64,000 bases of DNA from Haematococcus lacustris (taxonomy: Eukaryota; Chlorophyta; Chlorophyceae; Chlamydomonadales; Haematococcaceae), in the NCBI GenBank assembly GCA_030144725.1, contig JASKMD010000020.1, positions 5,412,703 through 5,476,702 of the forward strand, in the 5' to 3' direction. The notes under the pieces are model-generated. The model made no database searches. It saw nothing but the letters and a program-made list of their open reading frames with translations, and was not told the origin of the DNA. This document shows positions 57,564 to 64,000 of this stretch, piece after piece. The translations under genes and the position numbers were made by a program. The number at the start of each line of letters is the position of its first letter. Positions within the stretch are counted from its first letter, which is position 1.

Positions 57564-58340
57564 CCCTACCATTTCCAATCCACCACCTCCCAACCCTCAC
57601 ATCTAGCCAGGTTTCAGCGGGTGCGGTTACACAACAGTCACAAAGCCATGGGAAGGTGTTGTGTAACAGTCACTGCCTGATGCTGTTTAGTAACATTGCA
57701 CTATTCGAGGTATAGGGAAAAATATAGGCCTCAATATTTTTCCATAACTGGGCAATAAACCGGATGTTTGCACGGGGTGTGACCCCCCACCGAGATGGTT
57801 TGCACGGACTTTTTGCACGGCCGCGGTGCAAAACATCTTTTAACCAAAGGCCGGGGGGGTTATTTTCTGGGTTCTCCGATGGGCGGGCCAGGCAGTGGTG
57901 GTCAGCGCAAAGACAAGAGGCCCGCTGGCTTTAATAGCAAGAAAGCGTTCTGTCACGACCCAACCTGATAGCGATGTCGACGACGAAGTAGTGGAGCCAG
58001 TGCAGTTGGCGAGACAGCCCGCTGGGTGGTTGGAAGCACTGGCACTGGCAATGCACTATGCACTATGCACGAAGTTAACTTTGTCGCGCGATGCTGCACA
58101 GGAGCACTAGAGGAACACTCTCATCTTGAGTAGCTCACCCATTACAGGCGTCAGCAGATGAAGCCAAACACAATGACTTGCGACAGCAACCTCTGGGACT
58201 AGAGCTGTTGGACTATGCCAAGGCTGGCAAGATGGTGCATGCATGATGCATTTACCCCCTATTGACAGCTGATTGAGGGGATGCAAGCTGTGAGCAGCCA
58301 CCAGCCCAGCCAGTTGCCTAACACAACCCAGCCTAGTGTA
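57564..58340. other. Non-coding stretch with short hairpins
   Basis: GGAAAAATAT and ATATTTTTCC form a 10-bp stem near 57714-57741. TTTTGCAC and GTGCAAAA form another near 57808-57832, beside repeated GTTTGCACGG. Nothing else recognised. Confidence 0.5.
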
Positions 58341-58369
58341 GGGGCCCCCTTCCTGCCCAGCCCCAGGGC

Positions 58370-59110
58370 CCCCCTGCTGCCCAGCCCCCGGACAGCCCTG
58401 CTGCCCAGCCCTGGGGCAGCCCTGCTGCCCAGCCCTGCTGCCCAGCCCTGCTGCTCAGCCCTGCTGCCCAGCCCTGCTGCCCAGCCCTGCTGCCCAGCCC
58501 TGCTGCCCAGCCCTGGGGCAGCCCTGCTGCCCAGCCCTGCTGCCCAGCCCTGCTGCCCAGCTCTGCTGCCCAGCCCTGGGGCAGCCCTGCTGCCCAGCCC
58601 TGCTGCCCAGCCCTGCTGCCCAGCCCTGCTGCCCAGCCCTGCTGCCCAGCCCTGGGGCAGCCCTGCTGGACAGCCCTGCTGGACAACCCTGCTGCCCAGC
58701 CCTGCTGCCCAGCCTTGGGCCAGCCCTGCCCTGGGGCAGCCCTACTGCCCAGCCTTGCTGCCCAGCCCTGCTGCCCAGCCCTGCTGCCCAGCCCTGGGGC
58801 AGCCCTGCTGGACAGCCCTGCTGGACAACCCTGCTGGACAGCCCTGCTGCCCAGCCCTGCTGCCCAGCCCTGCTGCCCAGCCCTGCTGCCCAGCCCTGCT
58901 GCCCAGCCCTGCTGCCCAGCCCTGCTGCCCAGCCCTGCTGCCCAGCCCTGCTGCCCAGCCCTGGGGCAGCCCTGCTGCCCAGCCCTGCTGCCCAGCCCTG
59001 CTGCCCAGCCCTGCTGCCCAGCCCTGCTGCCCAGCCCTGCTGCTCAGCCCTGCTGCCCAGCCCTGGCGCAGCCCTGCTGCCCAGCCTTGGGCCAGCCCTG
59101 CCCTGGGGCA
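58370..59110. repeat. 13-bp minisatellite array (CCTGCTGCCCAGC)n
   Basis: Tens of copies of CCTGCTGCCCAGC with interspersed CTGGGGCAG variants. Because 39 bp is 13 codons, frames on both strands stay open over hundreds of codons with a 13-residue periodicity. I treat them as artefacts. Confidence 0.95.
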
Positions 59111-59127
59111 GCCCTACTGCCCAGCCT

Positions 59128-59280
59128 TGCTCCCCTCCCCTCCCCTCCCCTCCCCTCCCCTCGCCTCGCCTCGCCTCGCCTCGCCTCGCCTCGCCTCCCC
59201 TCCCCTCCCCTCCCCTCCCCTCCCCTCCCCTCCCCTTCCCTCCCCTCCCCTCCCCTCCCCTCCCCTCCCCTCCCCTCCCT
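59128..59280. repeat. Pentanucleotide arrays (TCCCC)n and (TCGCC)n
   Basis: About 30 pentamers. A central TCGCC block (about 59160-59200) is flanked by TCCCC blocks. Confidence 0.95.
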
Positions 59281-59649
59281 CGCAGCCTCAGCCAACCTGC
59301 TTGTGACTGAGATGGTCAAGAAGGCGCTTGCCCAAGCCCTGCAGCTTCCTGTGAAGGGTGATGCAGCTGGTAATGAAGTTGTGGCATCAAGCGGGCATTC
59401 TTTGGCAGTCATGCCCTCTCAGGTGCCTGGCAAGGCGCAGCTCGAGATGTGTATGCAGCATTATTGAACAACTTGGAGCAGAAACTAGGCTGCTAACAGC
59501 AGGCACGTACAGCATAGGCAGGTGAGGCTGTACAACTGACTTCAGTGGTTGCAAAATTACCTGCCCTGCTTTTATTCACTTACGTTGTATACAATGTAAG
59601 AAAGACGGGATTTCAACTTGTGCCAAACCTGCCCTGCCAAGTGTCCCCA

Positions 59650-59890
59650 GGCAGCACCACCCTACCCACAAGCTGGAGGGGTGCTGGCAACAACATGAGC
59701 ATAGTAGGCAGCCACACCACCCTACCCACTAGCTGTAGGGGTGCTGGCACCACCAGGAGCACAGCTGGCAGCAACACCACCCTACCCACCAGCTGTAGGG
59801 GTGCTGGCACCACCAGGAGCACAGCTGGCAGCAACACCACCCTACCCACAAGCTGTAGGGGTGCTGGCAACAACATGAGCATAGTAGGCA
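59650..59890. repeat. Tandem array of a 60-bp unit, 4 copies
   Basis: GGCAGC(A/C)ACACCACCCTACCC starts near 59650, 59708, 59768 and 59828. The outer copies share AACAACATGAGCATAGTA, while the inner two share CACCACCAGGAGCACAGCT. Confidence 0.9.
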
Positions 59891-60248
59891 GCAGGATGGA
59901 GCTGATGTGTAGGCATCTTGACCATATGACTTGTATGTATAAGTCCTATCTGGAGGCTGCGCGTGTGCGCACGCTCTTTAGCATATCAATCTTAACATGC
60001 TCATGAATAGATCTGCGTTGAGGCTGGGGCCTGGCAGTGACACGGGAACAAGGCCTGGCAGTCACAGTGACATTGCACATGGAACTCGAGTGTTCTTGCC
60101 CAGGGAGACTGGTGTTCTGTGTGCGGCAATGGCTAGCTCAAACGCAGCGACATCAGTGGACAGTGCGAGTTCTTTGGCCCGGACTGCGGGCTGCGGACTT
60201 TTGCGGACCACTTCGACCGAAACATAGCATCTTACATAGCATCTAGCA

Positions 60249-60486
60249 GAGCTGGTGATGGACTGGCTTGTTTCCTCAAGCAGGTCTCATAGGCTCGGGT
60301 CACACCCTGCAAAGCTACTTCAACGTGAGTTGCGACGCCCATAATGATCAGCGCAACGCGCTGATAGCCGCTGCGAGAAGAACGGCCGTCGGTGCGTGGG
60401 GCGCAAACCTCCTCACTCCCCTCACACCGGCCGTCGCAAACCTCCAGTATAACTCGGGTCAGTTTACCAAGGCCGCAAAGTGCTAG
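60249..60486 (+). CDS. Unrecognised exon-like fragment
   Basis: The frame reads GLIGSGHTLQSYFNVSCDAH and LIAAARRTAVGAWGANLLTPLTPAVANLQYNSGQFTKAAKC before TAG. It begins just after an AG acceptor-like CAAGCAG. Balanced composition suggests real coding descent, perhaps a mobile-element remnant since repeat D starts immediately after. I do not recognise the family. Confidence 0.3.
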
Positions 60487-60720
60487 CAGCCAGATCCGCG
60501 TGTTCCGCAAGTGAGGCGCAAGTCGCGAGTGTGCTATTTGCATGTATGGCTTGCACGTCGCAACTTGCAAGTCGCGTATTTTTCAAAAACAACTTCCTTC
60601 CGCTACTGATGCAACCTCAACGTAGCCATGCGATGCTACGCGATAGCTTATCGAACATGTTGCCAGGCTGGCATGTCTACTTATAAGTGCCAGGCTGGCA
60701 TGTTGACTAGAAGCTACGTC
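60470..60720. repeat. Dispersed repeat D, inverted copy
   Basis: The reverse complement resembles 34265-34500. It has paired TGCCAGGCTGGCA at 60661 and 60688 around TTATAAG, and strings of GCACGTCGCAACTTGCAAGTCGCG. Confidence 0.75.
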
Positions 60721-60789
60721 TTTCGTCGTTTTTCAGGTCGGAGTAAGCCGCTTGGGAGAGGGATGAGGTTATAGGCTAGTTAAGGCAGT

Positions 60790-60930
60790 CGATATGTGTC
60801 GACCGGCAACGCACAATGGTCGAGCGGCAAAGCATAATGGTCGAGCGGCAACGCATAATGGTCGAGCGGCAAAGTGCACTTTTTGATAATGGTCGAGCGG
60901 CAATTGATAATTGTCGAGCGGCAAAGTACG
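60790..60930. repeat. Tandem array of a roughly 21-bp unit GGTCGAGCGGCAA(A/C)GCATAAT
   Basis: Five to six units. The fourth is interrupted by AGTGCACTTTTTGATAATGG; GTGCACTTTTTGATAA also occurs in element C at about 24536. This suggests both belong to related DNA elements. Confidence 0.8.
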
Positions 60931-61074
60931 ATTCTCGCAATCAGTGTCGGGAAGCGTTTATAGAGCGGCTGTGTTGAGAAGGGTTGGTGAAAGCGTTGGT
61001 CAACGGGATGAACGGTGTTGGTCAACGGGGGATGGGGGCGGTTACGGGATTGGGGAACCTCAAATATACTAGAT

Positions 61075-61235
61075 AACCGCCTTGACCTCGCGCATTATGC
61101 GAACTAATGGTCTCGTCCTCGGCTCTGCTACCATACATCCCTCGGCTGCGCCTCGGGATGTATGTCCGCGCCACCTCGGCCTCGGCCATTATTTTCGCAT
61201 AATGCTCTCGGACCGCCAATTATCTACTACCTATG
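61075..61235. mobile_element. Foldback element copy c, inverted, with GCTGCGC apex
   Basis: The reverse complement starts AGGTAGTAGATAATTGGCGG and continues GAGCATTATGCGAAAATAATGG, matching copy b (33891). The apex stem CATACATCCC/GGGATGTATG (61132-61164) is perfect and surrounds the reverse complement of GAGGCGCAGCCGA. Confidence 0.8.
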
Positions 61236-61239
61236 TTTC

Positions 61240-62490
61240 ACTGCCTAGTAAGTCAGTGCTTCGGCAAACGACAGGTACTTTCAAAGGTTGCACAGTACCT
61301 GTACTCCTGGGTGATAGAGCGACTGGCGGGTCGAGAGGCCACGACGGCGCTGCCACTACTCGCAAGTAGTCCACCGTCCACGCCAAGCCCATGTGCATTC
61401 GTTTTTCGAAGCGTGACTTGTCAAGGGCTGGTGCTTTACGACACGAAACCCGACACACTCCCAGCATTCCCTAACCCTTGGAGCTGGGGAACCACAGTTC
61501 TACATGTTTGTTGTCATTGATGACGTACGAGTGCATGACGTGGGCTTGATTTACAGGAAGCAACCTAGCCTGGCCACCCAACAGGCGTCTACCGTACGCA
61601 GAGAAGTCATGCATACTCTACAGATGGCCTTGGCCGCAACGCCCCCGGACTTGACACGACCCCAAAGGCCCCACAAGAGGGTCTGCGATGTACTAGGGCA
61701 GGACATGACATGACCGATGAACACAACACCTTCCCATGGCTGGCGAGATGCGGCCCACCCAGCAAATGCCTGATAATCTGCACCCTCACTAACAAAGCAG
61801 TCATTCTGTGGCACCATGACAGTGCAGAGTGGCCTGATCAATCATCATGTGTCGTGCATGCCGGCACTGCAGCTTACCCTTACAGCAACAAAGCGGAGGG
61901 TGTGATGCAGGCATTGCAACCCCACCACAATGCTTAGCAAACACGCATGGCAACGCGCAATGTGGCGTTGCATGCCTCGGCTAAGTCGACCCACCCCTGC
62001 AACATCAACGCACTGGGCCACAGCCTTGTGTGGAGGGCACGCCTAGCAGACCAGACAGCGTCAAGCAGCTAGATCCTCCTTCCACACAGGTGCAATGGGC
62101 GTGAGACAAGGGCACATGACAGGGGCAGGAGAGGAGGCCTGTATGCAGTGAAGAGTATGATAATGTGCTTATATGGAGAGCACTGTGCTTTGCTGCAGCA
62201 AGTGACGCCACTAATGGCATGCACGAGATGCACAATAGCTGCCACCATGCATAGGCTAGCCAAGTGTGTATGCCTTCCTGCACCAGTGTCCATGCATAGC
62301 AAGCCAGAGCAGCCAAGTGAGTGCATGACAGGGTTGCCTCCTTCCAGTGCTGTACTAGGTGAGCATGCCAGCCCTCAGGCGCGCCGGGGTGCAGGCTCCA
62401 AACCCAGGGTCCAAACCCAGCGCAGGGTCCAAACCCAGGGCTCACACCTGGCTGCCGGCCACAGGGCTGTGTTGGTTGGTTGATTGGTTG
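61240..62490. other. Intergenic stretch without recognised gene
   Basis: Short open frames only. A tandem of GGTCCAAACCCAG (62396-62430) is present. No supported coding sequence. Confidence 0.4.
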
Positions 62491-62494
62491 CTGC

Positions 62495-63603
62495 CTACAA
62501 GCGTGTGGACAGATCCAGGGTGATGGAGATGCCGGACTCAGGCACTGGCAGCTTGGCGTTGTACATGCGCATCACCGCTCTCTGCGCTTGGTTGTACTTT
62601 TCTGCAAAATGCGCCAGCGTGCTGCGAATGCGCTGCAGCTCAGCTGCCACCTCTTCAGACACAGAGCCACAGCCAGTAGTGCTCTCCCCATACCCTGACG
62701 CCAATGCAGCACCAGGCTTACGTGGAGGGCTCAGCCAGGGGCTGGCCTGCTGCTGCTGCTGTGACTGCTGTGACTGCTGTGACTGCTGTTGCTGCTGTGA
62801 CTGCTGTGACTGCTGTTGCTGCTGTGACTGCTGTGACTGTTGCTGCTGTGACTGCTGAGTACTAGGCTGCCAGCCGGGCACTGCCTGCAGGGCCTGTCCT
62901 AACCCCTGGCTGCCCCGTTGCCCTGGGCCAGGGGGTCCAACAGCAGGGCTAGCATCTGGTCCCTGCCCCTGACCACCAGCAGCAGCCAGCAGGCGTTGGC
63001 TGGCAGCCACTCCAGGGAGGCAAGGGGCATGGCCCATGGCACCCTCAGCCTTCCCCCAGGCCGCCCCGCCGCGCTGACCCCCGCTCACTGGCCTGTGAGC
63101 AGGGAGGCGGCCTGCCAAGCCAGGGGTGCGGCCATCCCCTGGCAGGGCGTCAGGCAGGCTGCAGCCAGGCAGGACCAGGGCTGCAGGGGGAGGTGGAGTC
63201 AGTGTAAATGGGGACAGGGTGGGTGCTGGAGGAGCCAGGTGGCAGTCCTGCCCACTGCCTTGAGGTGGCAAATGGCTGGGCAGGGGCGGGGGCAAGGGGG
63301 GCTCTTGAATGCAGGGGGAGGTGGCACGGCGGGAGGTGCTGGTGCTCAGGGCTCCGTGCTGCTGCAGCTGGTCTGCTATGGCGGCAATGTCAGTGTTAGA
63401 GTGCACGTCTATTGCATTGGGGTGCAGGGTCCAGGCGGTCAGGTCACTGGAGGAGGGTCCAGTGCAGGCCTCAGGGCTGTGCTGGCTGTTGCCATGCTGC
63501 GCTGCGTGGGTCGGGCGGCCTGCAGCAGCTGCTGCATCAGCGCCAGAGCTGTGAGAAGCTGACATGGAGGTGGAGTGTGGGGGGCTGGGCCCAAGGTGGG
63601 TAC
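62495..63603 (-). CDS. Terminal exon of an unrecognised Ser/Pro/Gln-rich protein
   Basis: The frame is open upstream to about 63706, but CCTGCCTGCAG followed by GTACCCACC suggests an acceptor with the exon starting at 63603. The body is Ser/Pro/Gly low complexity with a long (SQQQQ)n tract at 62750-62860. The final 60 residues are compositionally normal and probably the conserved part: VSEEVAAELQRIRSTLAHF, then AEKYNQAQRAVMRMYNAKLP and ESGISITLDLSTRL. They suggest a short amphipathic helix. Upstream exons lie beyond 63604, possibly off the window. No family recognised. Confidence 0.45.
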
Positions 63604-64000
63604 CTGCAGGCAGGGCAGGGCAGGGCAGGCAGCTGGCAGGAGCAGGGCAGCGAAGGCTGCTATCGCTGTCATCCCAGTGTCTTGCGCACCGCAACGCAGC
63701 AGACACCCCTGCACCACACTTCCCTCTTCACCACTGATATCCCACCCCCAGGGGCGGCAGCACAGCCCACCCCTCCCTGCCTCTCAGCCTGTTCAGTACA
63801 GCGCAGTGCCACTCCCATCAATGCCAGTGCTTGGGCTGTGCTGGCGGTGCTGGCCAGTCTAAGAATCATTGCTGCGAGGGTGGTCAGGCACCGGGACTAG
63901 CCCCCAGTGGCACCAGCCATGAGGCTCCCTACATCAAACCCCTGCACAGACATTGTCTGGCAGCTATAGTTTGTACTTGCGGATCCTGTACTGTTGCGAC
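63604..64000. other. Window end, upstream of the Gln-rich exon
   Basis: Probably an intron or the 5' region of the preceding minus-strand exon. A pyrimidine-rich run with GGGCAGGGCAGG lies at 63610-63640. No supported feature beyond that. Confidence 0.35.

Noticed and set aside
58281..59467. Plus and minus frames of 120-340 codons over the 13-bp minisatellite
   Set aside because: The 13-residue periodicity merely reflects the DNA repeat. No non-repetitive domain is attached except a short tail (59285-59460) that I cannot recognise.

Overview
The window looks like nuclear DNA of a green alga, most likely Chlamydomonadales or volvocine. The signs are a GC-rich sequence, genes with many short introns, TGTAA-type poly(A) signals, many CTG/GCA microsatellites, and a non-LTR retrotransposon with two endonucleases (Dualen/RandI type), a class known from Chlamydomonas. 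I cannot name the species. There is one 500-base assembly gap at 18952-19451.

Positions 1-29700 are nested retrotransposons, all reading on the minus strand. A 5'-truncated dual-endonuclease element (A2, 1-3345) abuts an L1-like LINE (B copy 1). B copy 1 is split by a full-length 16.3-kb dual-endonuclease element (A1, 5941-22246) with an 11-bp target-site duplication. A1 encodes a secreted-looking protein with 38-residue tandem repeats, a gag-like ORF1, a consensus 2A peptide followed by two Josephin-like cysteine-protease modules, and an ORF2. ORF2 carries AP endonuclease, reverse transcriptase, PHD finger, RNase H, CCHC zinc motif and restriction-like endonuclease. A second, nearly identical L1-like copy (B copy 2, 23131-29700) is itself split by small DNA elements.

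Positions 30359-48798 hold two well-supported host genes, divergently transcribed from a 256-bp spacer. On the minus strand is a 16-exon ATAD3-type mitochondrial AAA+ ATPase (620 residues). On the plus strand is a 16-exon SirB1/transglutaminase-like protein (661 residues). One ATAD3 intron (30968-34756) has been expanded by foldback elements and a 140-bp tandem array.

Positions 48799-64000 hold an AAAP-family amino-acid transporter on the minus strand (51216-55423, with its N-terminal exon and one internal exon not found). The rest is minisatellite-rich sequence, a second group of the foldback and dyad repeats seen in the ATAD3 intron, and the last exon of an unrecognised Ser/Gln-rich protein.

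The most unusual items are the 2A plus twin Josephin-like modules in A1, and a set of foldback hairpins that keep a GCGNAGC mini-hairpin at the tip although their arms differ in sequence and remain self-complementary.
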